Below are positions 45,068 to 57,219 of a stretch of DNA of 64,000 nucleotides, piece after piece. A model generated the notes under the pieces. That model did no database searches. It was not told the DNA's origin and saw nothing but the letters and a program-made list of their open reading frames with translations. Made by a program: the position numbers and the translations under genes. Origin of the DNA: Lyophyllum atratum (Eukaryota; Basidiomycota; Agaricomycetes; Agaricales; Lyophyllaceae); NCBI GenBank assembly GCA_014905825.1, contig JACGCN010000077.1, forward strand, positions 1 to 64,000, written 5' to 3'. Each line of letters opens with the position of its first letter. Positions within the stretch are counted from its first letter, which is position 1.

Positions 45068-48000
45068 TCGGCGGTTGGAGGTCCGTCGTCAAAGACTCAA
45101 AGGGTTGCGTTCGCCGTTGAAAATATCATTAGACCGTGAAAAGTGATGTGGCATCAACTGTGATATCACGCTTGGCGCGTCGCTACATGGCTCGCACAAA
45201 TAGGGGTTGTGGCTGTACTCGGAACGAGCCTTCGTCCGTCTCGGGAGTTTCCGACAGTTTATCCGCTCGGGTCAGATGGGATTGCTGGCAGTGGCAGTGG
45301 CAACTAGGAGACCCCAGCGGGACTGTTGTCCTCATTCCATCAACACATATGATCAGTAACTTAACCCTTCGCTGCAAAATCACTCCGTCAAAGTACATTA
45401 TCCTGGTCTAAACTCCTACTAACACCAGGAAATATGCCCAGGAGCGCCATCTCTGCAAGCTATATATTCATAACCGCCCGCACTCCTCATCCTTAGCAAG
45501 AATTGTTACATTTTGCGGCCAGCTCACGAATGTAGACCAGTGACCGTTCCCTTCGTGAGTAAGCGTCGATGGAGTACTCTCGTATAACGAATGGTACAGG
45601 TCTACTAAAGGTTAACAACTCAAAAGCTGTGTGAAATGCGGTCCGGCTTTGAACGAAGGAGAATTGTTCCATCACGACATCCCACCGCAAAGGCCTCGGT
45701 TGCCTGATTCCAAGCAATGCACAATGAATCGCCCGCGGTACTCGAGCTGGAACGCGGTAGAGCGAATTCCCTGACTCTTGATCCCAGACACGGTTTTAGC
45801 CAGCCGTGGAGAGGGTGTGGTTGCATTGAGAGTGAAAGGAGATCGAAGTCATGAATCGTATCTCACCCCTCGTAACTGAGAATATGAATTCGTTGTCTTT
45901 ATCGCCAAAGTAGCTGGGTCCAGCGAAGGAATCACCCGCGCATGATTCGTAAGTTTTTCTGTCGTCCAAATCAGAAGGCGCAACTATTGAATGAGTCGAA
46001 TACTAACATGAGGGTCAGCTGTGCTGTCACAAGTGTCTCGTGGTCGTGATTCCTGACTCTTTCTAGTTTCCATATTCGAGGGGAATGCTAGTTTGGTTCG
46101 ATACCAAAGCTGACTAGGGCGACTACTTCTCCTCAACCACGGTCACTTCCCCGTTGAGTGGTGTTTCACTATCAAGCAATTAGTAAACGGGTGGAAATGG
46201 AAGAACCCTGAGAGATATTTGGATAAGCCGCTGAACTTTGCAAAAGGAAGATGGTCGTACGTGGTACGTGGCCACACTAGCCGCCCTAGCATCCAAAATC
46301 TCCTTTCTCCTTCGTGCTGCTCCTTGCCTGGCTGGTTCAGTGGTACCAGGCTCGATGAATGCTCGTGTGCGTTTTTGGAAGGACGACGCGAGGGGGCGTT
46401 TGATACATTCCTGTGACAGTGGAGGTCGGGTCCGATGCGGCGAGGCTTGGGCGAGGTTAATGTTGACGTCAAAGTTGACAGTGATGGGTCGGGCCCGCCA
46501 AAAGGTAAACTGACTTCAGATGGGTGGCATAGCCAATGGAGAGAGTAGGGTGAGGTGGAAGACCCATGCACCGAATAATCGCACCAGCATTAGGGATAGG
46601 ACAAGGCGTGAGGACCTATGATGGAGTGCAGAACGCGGCCGGCCGGCTGGGGGTCTACCCAGATGGACACGTTGAAATGTATGTTGTCCTGCCTGCACAT
46701 CGGAAAGCTGGTGAGATTTCGCTAAGGGTTAAATGACCAGAGCCAACGTGGCTTGCATAGGGACACTTGATGACATTCCAAGAAACCATGGGCATTCCCG
46801 AAATTAATTTCGGTGTAGAATCACAGTGGAGCCTCCAATTGTAGACAGTGGGCGTCTTATATCCATTCATACTCTTTCTTAAAAAGATTGAGGGCAGAGA
46901 GCAAGTCCAAATTGTAGCCCGTGGTTGTGGCAGGAAGGCAAGAAGCGTGACCGATAAACATGGCTGAGATCCAAACACGGGTCTCACAGCGACACCGACG
47001 TTCCACTCCTCCTCTCACCCCCACTCCTCCTTCCCATCTCTCAACGTCTCCTCCTCCTCCTCTAATTGCCTCGATTTGAGTGCAACGTGTGGATCGCAGA
47101 GCAGAAGAGTCAGAGTCATTTCTTGTACGCCAGAATCAGTATTTTTTCTCCCCCGTGGCTTGTTGTAGGTACGCAAGCCATCTTCTCCTTCGACGGCTTC
47201 CCGGCGCTCATATGGGAGGCTTGTAGGCTAAACCAGGGCATTTTGAAGCCGGACGGTGGACTGGAACACGAGGATTAGAGGAAGGATTATTTTCACAATT
47301 TTTGGTGTTCCGTGTAACGATAGGTGTGTACACGTCGCTCCCCCCTACACCACACGCACCTCCCCCTCTGCCTCGAAGCAACGCCCCTCGTCGCAGCTGT
47401 CCTCGTCGCCGTCAGGTTTCGAGATGACCCCCGATACTAATGCCCCCGATCCTTAGGTCATACATTTGGACGATAACAAGATCATCTGGGTCAGAAGCAC
47501 ACACGCAAGCCGATCCATTTCATTTATACGTTGGGGCTTGCCGTATCTCCGAGGTGTGTGCTGTTTTTGGGCCTGTGTTGGTGTGGACGTTCGGGGCACG
47601 CGTTAGCCTGCGGGCGGCGTTTGATGGGTCGCAGGCACGATGTATGAGACGACGTTCCGTTCTCTATCGGAAACGCGCTCTACGGGTGCCTGCCCCAAGG
47701 TCTATATTGGGCAGGGCGCCGTCCTGATGGGCTGGCGTCTTGCGGCTCGTCATGTTGACAGTCGGCGCAATAGCCTTGCCGTCGTCCCCCGTTGTCTCAA
47801 TGAAGTCTACGCCGATACTGATACTACTTCATCAGGTCAAACATCTCAAGGATAGCAAAATCCCCCACCCGTGGCATTACGTCACACATTTCAAGTCATT
47901 TTTTGAAGTCGGAGAGGTTGCGGGTTCTAACTCAAGGTGTGTTCCAACTCTCCCAATCACGGTGCTGCTTCCTCGCGCAGGCGTCGCGGCACCCTTGCTC

Positions 48001-48463
48001 TAGCTGCTGTCTTTGTCGAAGCGCCATTCTTTTCGATTAGTCACACCTCGCGCGTCAGATGCGGGGCGGCTTTCTACCATAGCGAAGCCTGACCACCAGG
48101 GTCGGCGCAACTCCGTTCTCTCGCCCTCCTCCGTACCCTGTAAACTCTGATGCTAACGATGTCAATTCTTAGACCCTCCATATACAACATCTCGTCGGAA
48201 CTACAGGTAGCCGCCGGTCCACGACACGTCACGTTGAACCCTTGAACCCTTGAGGTACGTCCGAACACGCCCCAGCCTAGTGTCGTCCTCTTGACAGCTC
48301 CCATGCACGTTCCCCTTCTAACTCACGCCTGATCCTTTTTCCAGCTTCACGATTCTTGCCTACGCATCATCAACGAGGTAAGCCTCTCCCATCCCCGCAT
48401 CTATCCCCACTGACCCAGCAACATCTTCCCAGTTCCGACATTCCATACCAAAATCAATCATAC
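45068..48463. other. Gene-poor 3.4 kb region
   Basis: No supported gene. A minus-strand stretch near 45640-45780 (DSLCIAWNQATEAFAVGCRD) looks like a single WD40-like repeat, possibly a remnant. Open frames of 90-140 codons elsewhere (46143-46571 -, 47440-47727 +) lack motifs. The right end contains the promoter and possibly a 5'-UTR intron (GTAAGC at about 48379) of the ATG4 gene. Confidence 0.45.
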
Positions 48464-51400
48464 ATGTCACGCCAATCCCCCACTCCCTCCAAACTTCCAA
48501 AATTCCTGCAGAAGGGGAGTGCCCGCGACCGGTCCAAATCCATCACTGACCCTGCCGCGCCTGCCACCGCGAGCACGAGCAGCTTCGGCAGCTCCACCTC
48601 TTCCGATGTGTCGTCGCCGGCGTCTAAGCCACGCAAGTCGAGTAAGTTTCTCGTGATGCGGGATAAAGACAAGGACAAGGACAAGGACGAGAAAGCCCGA
48701 CGATCCACGGACGTGCCCTCACCCTCCCCACCCCCCCGCCCCACCACAGGAAAACGAAGCACCAAGTAAAGTCGACGAGCCCCCCGTCATCGTCGAGCCC
48801 ATATCCGCGTCCGTGTCCTCCCCCCGCCCCCGCACGCGCTCCGAGCGCCCCCTCAGCACCCCCTCCCACTCCCCCAACCACCTCTCCTCCTCCTCCTCCG
48901 GGCTCTACTCCCCCTCCCACTCCACCTCCTCCTCGCGCATAGGCGACCTCCCCACGCGCCTCTCCGGGTGGTTCTCCCACACCTTCAGCACGTCCTCCAC
49001 GGATCTCTCTCTCCCCGCGCTTCTCTCCCAGTCGCACGGGTCGATGGGCTCGCCGAAGGGGAAGGGAGGGGGGGCGTCGGCGTTGTTGACGGCGGCGAAG
49101 CATGGGAAGGGGCATTTGGATAAGGCGATGCGGTATTTGATGGATAGCGACTCGATGCCGGATAGGTGTGCGGAGCCGATTTGGATTATGGGGGTGAGGC
49201 ATCCCGGGTACGAGCCGCCCCCACCCCAGTCCCAGTCCCAGAACCAGTCGAGGGCGAGCTCGATACGCTCGTCCGCGTCGACGTCCTCGCAGCTGGAGAC
49301 GGAGAAGCAGCAGAACCAGAACCCGGCGGCGCATTGGCCGCCGGTGTTTTATGCGGATTTTACGAGTAGGGTGTGGTTGACGTATCGGGCGCAGTTTACG
49401 CCGATACGGGATGGGAGGCTCGCGGATCTCTCTGGGGAGCCTCCTAGCGATGGAGGGGCGGGGGGAGGGGCAGGAGGGGTGGGGAGTCCGACGACGGTGA
49501 GGGCGAGGCCGTGGGGGTGGGTTGGGGGAGGGGAGAAGGGGTGGACGAGCGATTCGGGGTGGGGGTGTATGTTGAGGACGGGGCAGAGTATGTTGGCTAG
49601 TGCGTTGGTGCATTTGCATCTTGGAAGAGGTGGGTTTCTTTCTTCTTCTGTTGCTTTCCTTCTACTTTGGTTCGGGGAGAACGCGTAGCTGACTTGATGT
49701 GTTTTTTTTGGGTGCAGATTGGAGAAGACCACCGCAACCGTTGCACACGGCCGATTATGCGACCTACGTGCAGATCTTGACGTGGTTCTTTGACACGCCG
49801 TCGCCGGAGGCGCCGTTTAGTGTGCATAGGATGGCGTTGGCGGGCAAGGAGCTGGGGAAGGATGTGGGGCAGTGGTTTGGACCCAGCACTGCTGCAGGGG
49901 CTATCAAGTGCGTTGTCTTGCTGCCGTCTAACCAGCCTTGCATAAGTTGACTGACCGGATTTGCGTTCGTAGGACACTCGTCAACGCATTCCCCGAAGCT
50001 GGCCTGGGCGTCTCTGTCGCCACCGACGGCGTGCTCTTTCAAACGGACGTATTTACTGCCTCGCACACCGGCGCATCCAGCGTCCGCTCACCCAAGAGAC
50101 ATACGAAGGCTCTGTCATCGGCATGGGGGGATAGGCCAGTGTTGTTGTTGATTGGGGTTAGGTTAGGGTTAGAGGGGGTTAATCCGATTTATTATGAGAC
50201 TATCAAGGTATGGCCCTTCTTCTACTCCATAAAGTTCAACGTTAACAGTTGGTGCCTTCGCAGCTGCTATACACGTTCCCGCAGTCGGTGGGCATTGCGG
50301 GCGGACGACCGAGCTCGTCATACTACTTCGTGGGGTCGCAGGCTGATAACCTATTTTATCTGGACCCGCATCATGCACGACCGGCTGTGCCGCTGCGCCC
50401 TGCCCCGCCGGTGCCTGCTCAGCAAGGCTATAGGGAAACTACGCCGGAGTCGGATAGAGATAAACATCGCCCACCCCCGACCTCGCCATCCTCTGTCCGC
50501 ACGGGCTCCTCGACGTTCTCGTACCACGCTCCGCTGTCGCCGTCGCCGCTGCAGAAGGAGTTCTCGACGGGGTCGGATTCGGAGTCGTCGGGGCTGCATA
50601 GCAACAACCACAGCTATACCTATAACTATAACCCGCGCGCCTCGCGATCGCCACCTCCCTCTGTCAAGCAGCAGCAGCACACGCGCTTCCGTTCTGCCTC
50701 TGCAAGCCAGAGCCACAGCCCCGTTCACAGCTCCCACTCGCCCTCACCCTCCGACCCCCTGGATCTCCGCGACCTCACGTACCCCTCCCACCCCTCCTCG
50801 GGCCTCGACCCCCTCCAAGAACATTACGTCACGGCGTACCCACCCTCCGAGCTCAAGACCTTCCATTGCGAGCGCGTCCGTAAGATGCCCCTCAGCGGGC
50901 TCGACCCGAGCATGCTTATCGGGTTCCTGTGCAAAGACGAGGCGGACTGGGTCGATCTCCGGAAACGCGTGGCGGGGCTGCCGCGGGTGGTGTTTTCGGT
51001 GCAGGATGAGCCGCCGGTGTGGGGTGGGGGCGGGGGAGGCGGGGATTGGGACGGGGAGGAGGGGGAGAGTGTGGGGCTGGAGTCGATTTCGGAGCCGGAT
51101 GATTTGGATATGGATTTCGGGGTGGAGGAGGGGGAGGGTTTGGGTGTGGACCATGATGATGATCAGGAGGAGGAGGAGGAGGAGGAGGAGCAATTGGGTG
51201 ATGGAGAGAGGGAGGAGGAGGATGGAGAAGAGTTTTTCGACACGAGGTCGGTTTCGACTTCTAGTGCGAGTGCTAGTGGGAGTGGGAGTGGGAGCGGGGG
51301 GAAGGGGAGGAGGGGGAGGAGTGAGGAGGTGGACACGGAGGAGGATCCTGTGGACCCTATCACGCCGCTGCCGAATGCACGCTTCTCCATTGACACGCCG

Positions 51401-51880
51401 GCCTCTCATCATGGCAAGAAGGTGGAGGAGCAGGATGAGCGTGAGATGTTCGAGGAGGGGGATATCGAGGATGATTGGGTGGACCCGTCTATTCCCACTC
51501 CGACTCCTGGTGGGCCGTATGCACCCGCGCATGCCCCATCGCCTCCTGCCGCGACCGAGGTCAGGGGCTCGAATGGGAAGGCGAAGACGGGGAGGAGCAG
51601 GAAGGGTAGGAAGGGGGAGGTACCCGTGCCAGTCCCGTTAGTGAAGATACCAGCACCACCCCTCACGCGTCACCACCATCACCAACAGCAGCAGCAACAG
51701 GAACACTTCCCGTTCCCGGTCTCGCAGCGCTCGGCTGATGAGACGTCGCCAACGCAGCAGGAGCAGCGGAGCCGGAATTCGTCGGGCAAGGGGGCCGGCA
51801 AACGGATGCATACTGCGCGGGCGAGAGATGGGGGGCGGACGCAGAGTGGGGGCGTCAAGGGCATTTTGACTGATGATTGA
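48464..51880 (+). CDS. ATG4: Autophagy cysteine protease ATG4
   Basis: Cysteine protease that processes and delipidates Atg8 in autophagosome formation; cytosolic. Start [18 protein letters not shown] Ser-rich, disordered N-terminal region of about 200 residues precedes the catalytic domain: [40 protein letters not shown], the catalytic Cys in [39 protein letters not shown], and [20 protein letters not shown]. The catalytic Asp-His pair lies in [20 protein letters not shown]. Then YRET introduces a Ser/His-rich insertion before [20 protein letters not shown] and [17 protein letters not shown]. After the domain a C-terminal extension of about 250 residues contains a long Asp/Glu-rich tract (near 51050-51240), Gly/Ser repeats and a basic/Gln-rich tail. 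About five introns lie in the catalytic half (for example 49632-49717 and 49910-49972). Stop TGA at 51878-51880. Confidence 0.93.
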
Positions 51881-53308
51881 GGGTGGTGCGTCTTTGATGT
51901 CCAGCCAGCCCCAGCCCTCAACCACACCCCCACTTGCTTCCTGCTTCCTACTTCCTGCCTCCGGCCTTGATGTTGATGGGTTCTCGTGAGCGTGTTTGGC
52001 TTTCGAGCTTCCTTTGGTTTCCCTTTCTGCTTCCTCCATTATCGTGGACACGAGCCTTGCCCCCGTACTTGACTTGACCTGTGCCCCTACCCCTACCCCT
52101 CCCACCCCCACCCCCGTCCGCTGATCCTTTGATTTACCCACGGTGCCGCCCCCTGTATTTCGGTCTTGGAGGACGAGTTTCCGCCTTCCATCCGTGTTTC
52201 ACCTTTCCTCAACTGTTCGTGTATAGTAGATCTAATTCCGCCGAGAGCGCACACAAGATATGATCATCCCTGCTTGTAGAGATACCCCCAATCAATGTTT
52301 TATTTCCTGTACCAACACTCCGGCCTATCAGAGTTCTTGAATGGTGAGTTGACTATGCGTCGGGGACAAGAACTGAACCGTCGTGGAACGTGCGAACACG
52401 TGGGAGCGTCGATCACGATCATCATCTTCTCCCTACTGCCGATGGCCTCAAACTCAACCCACAACCTCCACTTTAATCATGGGCCTCGAGCACCCGTACC
52501 GTCACCTTCGCAGCTACAGGTCGCTTCTTCTATGCGATTTGACGCTCAACATATAGCTGGCGGTCCCAGCGACAAGTTATCTTCCTTGCCGATCGGTGAC
52601 GGTAGCTTCCGAACGTGGCAACTGGCCCGACAATAGTCCAGCCGTCGTCCTGCAGCTATAGCAGTAGGAGAGGAGGATGTACATGGTCTTCCAAGCCCGC
52701 AGTCGCGTGTAGAGAATTGCTCTATTTTTCTTGCCCACGTCGCCGTATCGCGAGGAGGGGTAGGATGAGCGTTGTATCTCAACACTGGGCGAAGAAGTAC
52801 GCGTTTTTTCCCTTTACCCAGCGATTCGGCCGCTGATATTCTCCCTCAGGACACGCGTCGAATCTTGCTATGCTAGCGTCAGCAGTGTCTCGCCAACTGA
52901 CGTTGTTGTACATGACCCCTCTGCACTGCTATGGAACCGTGGCATCGCGCTCGGAATTACCTACAGAAGCTTCTGGGTACATCGCTGTTCTGAATGATAT
53001 GGGACATTCAGACTTTCGCCCTATCTTATCTCCCTGGTCATGAGTGACGTGGGAAGAGATCAAAGCTGTGTACTAAGTATGTGACAGAGCTTAGGAACTT
53101 AAGGTTGGCTATCAACCACTCGACTCCCAGCACTGGACTTCCTACTCCATTCCTACGTTTGCTGGCTTGTTTGCTACGTGGTATCACCCCTTCCACCTTT
53201 TAAGTCTCGGATTCGATGAGAGTTGATGGTAGTGCGATGTGCGTCCCAGAACTAAAGCGTGATGGAGCCGAACTCACTATATAGTGCTTTACTAGCCCGG
53301 AATCACCT
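51881..53308. other. Intergenic region
   Basis: No supported gene. The left part is C/T-rich 3' flank of ATG4 (short CCCCTA repeats at about 52083-52102). Open frames of 60-110 codons lack motifs. Confidence 0.45.
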
Positions 53309-56300
53309 ATGGACCCCATGGTCTCAGCCTTGGTCGTTAGACTCGAAGAGATATTCATCGATCGCGTCCTCTATCGGCGTTTGCTCGGATGTCGTGGTCT
53401 ATCAGCGCAAAACCTATTAGATTCCTTTCAATGGGTAAGCCGCATTGACACTTACCGATATTGTCTTATTCATCTATATCACAGGTTCTCGACGTGTCAG
53501 AGTTAGACCCCATGTTTCGACGCAAGCTCATCGTAGCCACTCAAAGACTCTCAGCAGGATCGAGCCTTTACCCTGTGTGTTACGAACTCAAGGACGTTGT
53601 ACGCGGAGACCAATTCCCTGTTACTGCTGGAGGCTTCGCGGATATCTACAAAGGGACCCTTTACGGCCAAGAGGTATGTATAAAAGCCATACGTGTCTAC
53701 GAACGCGACCAGGTGGACCACATCTTGAAGGTAAGTTCGTCGATCTCCTGTGATCACCTGATCTAACTTCCGCTTTGACGTCTGTTGCAGAGATTTTCCA
53801 AGGAAGCTATACTCTGGGGCCAGTTGTCACATCCAAACACGCTCCCGGTATACGGGCTATATCGCCTCCAGACTCGTATCTGCATCGTGTCGCCTTGGAT
53901 GGAGGCGGGTGATATCACCAAGTATCTGAAATGTAGACCTGAGGCAGCTCGTCTCCCACTAGCGAGTCTCGTCGTTTACTTCGATCCTTATTGCTCGGCT
54001 CATATCTAAAATGGATCTAGGCCATCGATGTCGCTCAGGGATTGTCGTATCTACATAGCCATGCGATAATCCATGGAGACCTCAAAGGGGTACGTGTCCA
54101 CTTTTCCAATTCAGATCTTGTTGCGCTGAAGGATTACGCTGATAGCCAAACATCCTCATCGATGATGAAGGAAGAGCGCGTCTAGCGGATTTTGGGATAT
54201 CCTCAGTGTCGGATGCAGACATAATTGCGTGGACGTCTCATTCGTCAGTTGCCTCGCAAGGGGGCTCAGTCCGATGGCAGGCGCCGGAACTGTTTGATAT
54301 GGAAACCGACGAAGTCGTACCCAATACGGTCGCAAGTGACGTGTACGCTTTGGCTTGCGTTTTCTACGAGGTAATCATAGTCACAAACCGGGTGCGATTT
54401 TACGCTCAAGCAGGTCAAGGTCTTTACAGGTGTCGTGCCTTATGCCAATGTTCCGAGAGACGCCACTATCATATTTAAGGTCAAGTCAGGCACGCGACCG
54501 GCGCGGCCCGTCGACTCGAGTCCATGTTGGCGGGAATGGGGGCTGACGCAGGGGATATGGGCTCTCATGGAAGATTGCTGGAGGGAGGATCCGTCAGAGC
54601 GACCCTCCGTTGATCAAGTCATACAGCGATTATTGCCCGAACGACAGCAGGAACGAAGATCCAGCATGTTTAGAAGCGTCCTCCCTCCAGCTGTTTTTCG
54701 CGAGAGAATGAGCGAGCCCGTCGATGTGGTTACTACATCCCGTTTAGAAATTCTTCTTCAGCAATATGCGAAAGAAAAATCAGGGGTACAAGAGGAGGCA
54801 ACGCTAGAAGTCGACAATAATGATCCTGCCTCTGGAACAGTACTCCCTACCGATTCCGAACCCATCGACAGTCTTGCGCGTTTCGCCTCAGGATCCCAAG
54901 ACAGCAGTTCACCAGGCTCACCCCCTGCATATCTGCCAGTCTCGACATCTGACATCCAAAATCACCATGACGGCCTTGGCGCGTCGTCGCAGAAGAAGTA
55001 TGTCCCAACACCGGTGGCGGACCCATCTCAATCACGACAAGATAAACGACCTCAGGGGGCGGAACGGGATAACGAAAGGGGACTGAAACCAGAACGGGAA
55101 GGGGAGCAAGAGGAGTTGCGGGTGCCGCCTTCATACCGCGAGCTCCTACCACGTAGCTCCTCTGGATCTATTATGCCCGCTCTCAAACCCATTGTAGGCA
55201 CCGCAGACGGGGCTGCAAGTCTTCCGTATGCATACCAGCCGAGCGTGCGGGAGAAGAAGGTGTCTTTCCAGGTGGAGGAGAGTGAAATACTTGATATCAG
55301 CGCGATGACCGATGTGCAGATCATGGAGAACTTACGGCGGGTTGTATCAGATGACAATCCAGAGCCCATCTATACGAAGATCAAGAAAACCGGACAGGGG
55401 TGAGCTTCAGTGCTTTTTCCTTCTTCCGGTCGCTTCTGTTAGAACTTAGACCGGTTACTGACGATTCCATTCTTAGGCACCCTGGAGATGTATATGTGGC
55501 TAAAATGTTGGTGACAGGGAAGAAGGTAATGATTAAAGAGGTGGATCTGTCACCAGAGCTACACAAGTTTTTGGTTCTGAGAGAAATTCTGGCGATGAAG
55601 GAGTTGCAACATGCGAACATCGTGGATTTCATCGGGTCATATCTGGTAAAGAACAACATGGTGTGGATCATCACAGAATACCTGGAAGGCGCTACATTGA
55701 GGGATGTGATCGACAACAATACCCTTGAGGAGGATCAAATCTCGAAGATCTCTTTTGAGGTATGTTACCTTTACTCCCTGATGGAGATAGGGGGGGGACT
55801 GGCATGCTGAACATGCATAATAGACTTGCAAGGGGTTGAATTACCTACACAGTTTGAACTTCATACACCGTGATGTGAAGTCAGACAACATCCTACTTGA
55901 TGCCGTTGGTCGTATCAAAGTCGGTGAGTGGCATTCCCATTTCCAACTTATCGATCCCCGTCCACGCCGTTGATACTGTCTTTCGCAGCCAATTTTAGTA
56001 GTTGCACCAGGTTGACAAGATGGAGGGTTGAAAAAGCACAGAACGTACAACAGATTGGAACGCCCCATTGGATGGCACCAGAAGTCGTGAAGCAGGGGGA
56101 ATATGGCGTGAAGGTCGATGTCTGGTCGCTCGGGATTATGACGATAGAGATGATCGAGGACGAGCCACCATACATGGACGAGGAGCCCGCGAAAGCGCTA
56201 TCTCTGATCGCAATCAACGGGACGCCAAGACTCAAGAACCCTCAAACGCTTAGTCAAATGTTGAAAGATTTTTTGGCCTTGTGTTTGTGTGTAGATGTGT

Positions 56301-56473
56301 ACAGTCGGGCAAGGTCAATTGAGCTGCTTGAGGTGTGTGGTCAGTTTGTGTCCTGTCTTGAATTGCCATGCTCATGGTGATACTGTACAATTTAGCACGA
56401 CTTCTTTAAAATGGCTTGTACATCGTCGGGACTTGCATACCTTCTACGATTTAGAAAGGTGCAGAGATCGTGA
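53309..56473 (+). CDS. Two-kinase fusion: TKL-type kinase joined to a PAK/STE20-type (pseudo)kinase
   Basis: One long gene with two kinase domains. The N-terminal part (MDPMVSALVV..., QWVLDVSELDPMFRRKL) is typical of Agaricomycete TKL kinases. Its kinase domain has AGGFADIYKGTLYG, Lys in EVCIKAIRVY, Glu in FSKEAILWGQLSHPN, HGDLKGPNILI in place of HRD, DFG in ARLADFGIS and QAPELF, ending at CWREDPSERPSVDQVI. The exon that ends this domain is one uninterrupted 322-codon frame (54435-55403). It continues through a disordered linker into a PAK-type lead-in (IMENLRRVVSDDNPEPIYTK, IKKTGQG). A consensus intron then joins GHPGDVYVAKMLV, Lys in VMIKEVDL, HRDVKSDNILL, APEVV and a C-lobe (KVDVWSLGIMTIEMIEDEPPYM). 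It ends HDFFKMACTSSGLAYLLRF. No CRIB domain is seen. DFG is replaced by NFS at 55991-55999, so the second domain is probably a pseudokinase. Stop at 56471-56473. Confidence 0.85.
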
Positions 56474-57219
56474 GCAATGAGTGTTAAGCAGTCTATAGTG
56501 ATTGCACAATGAAGTCGATGTACCTTGACGGAGTGATTTTGCAGCGACGGGTTGCTGATCATGTGTGTTGGTCAACCAAGGAATTTGCGAAATGTCACCA
56601 AATGAGAGGTCGCTGCTCAGTTCAAAGCCAGGAAGGAGAATACGCCCCTTACATATAAAAATCAATGAGGACTTCAACAGTTGCCGGCAATCCGAATTTG
56701 ACCCATCTGCCCGTTTGATTAAATTGTTGGAAAATATCGCATAGACTCGAAACGTCACTCACGCACCCGTGGTACATGGAGCCACAATAATGAGTCCTAT
56801 CCTCGAACCAGCCTCCAAGCATAACTTAATCTCAGAAAATGGCAGGCTGCGGTCTGCGAGTACCTAGGTGAATGTCCGAACGACATGAGGAGATGAAATG
56901 CGCTTACCTTGGGAGAGAACTGATGTATGAGCTCTCATCAGATATTCCACCTTGTAATGCAGTATATGGCACGCTCGCGTTACGATTCATCTCCCATATT
57001 CCTTACCTTACCTTCCATTACAAAATCTGGTAGTCATGGTCGAGCAGTTGAGCAGCTTGAACGATAAGATAACGATAAGATGTCGCCGAAAATATCATGT
57101 GGCCTTATTTGGCGACCTTCTTCAACTTGGCTCTGACAGGTTGACTGATCGTAACTCGGTACATAAGTATCATCTCATATCCGACCCCATGCTCGTCCAG
57201 GCCGACCACGGCCTACACG
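56474..57219. other. Intergenic region
   Basis: No supported gene. Short open frames only; promoter side of the Rab7-like gene. Confidence 0.45.

Noticed and set aside
45620..45826. Possible WD40 protein on the minus strand
   Set aside because: Only one repeat-like stretch (DSLCIAWNQATEAFAVGCRD) with no neighbours in frame; mentioned as a possible remnant but not called.
48624..49619. 331-codon Arg/Pro-rich open frame on the minus strand
   Set aside because: Lies opposite the ATG4 N-terminal and catalytic exons; it has the biased composition of an antisense shadow, and the ATG4 frame has the conserved motifs.
50155..50185. GGTTAGGTTAGGGTTAGAGG telomere-like stretch
   Set aside because: It encodes the conserved ATG4 segment [13 protein letters not shown] in frame, so it is coding.
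49938..51641. 567-codon plus-strand open frame, very Arg-rich
   Set aside because: Out-of-frame shadow of ATG4: conserved ATG4 motifs ([17 protein letters not shown]) are in the other frame, and the composition is artefactual.
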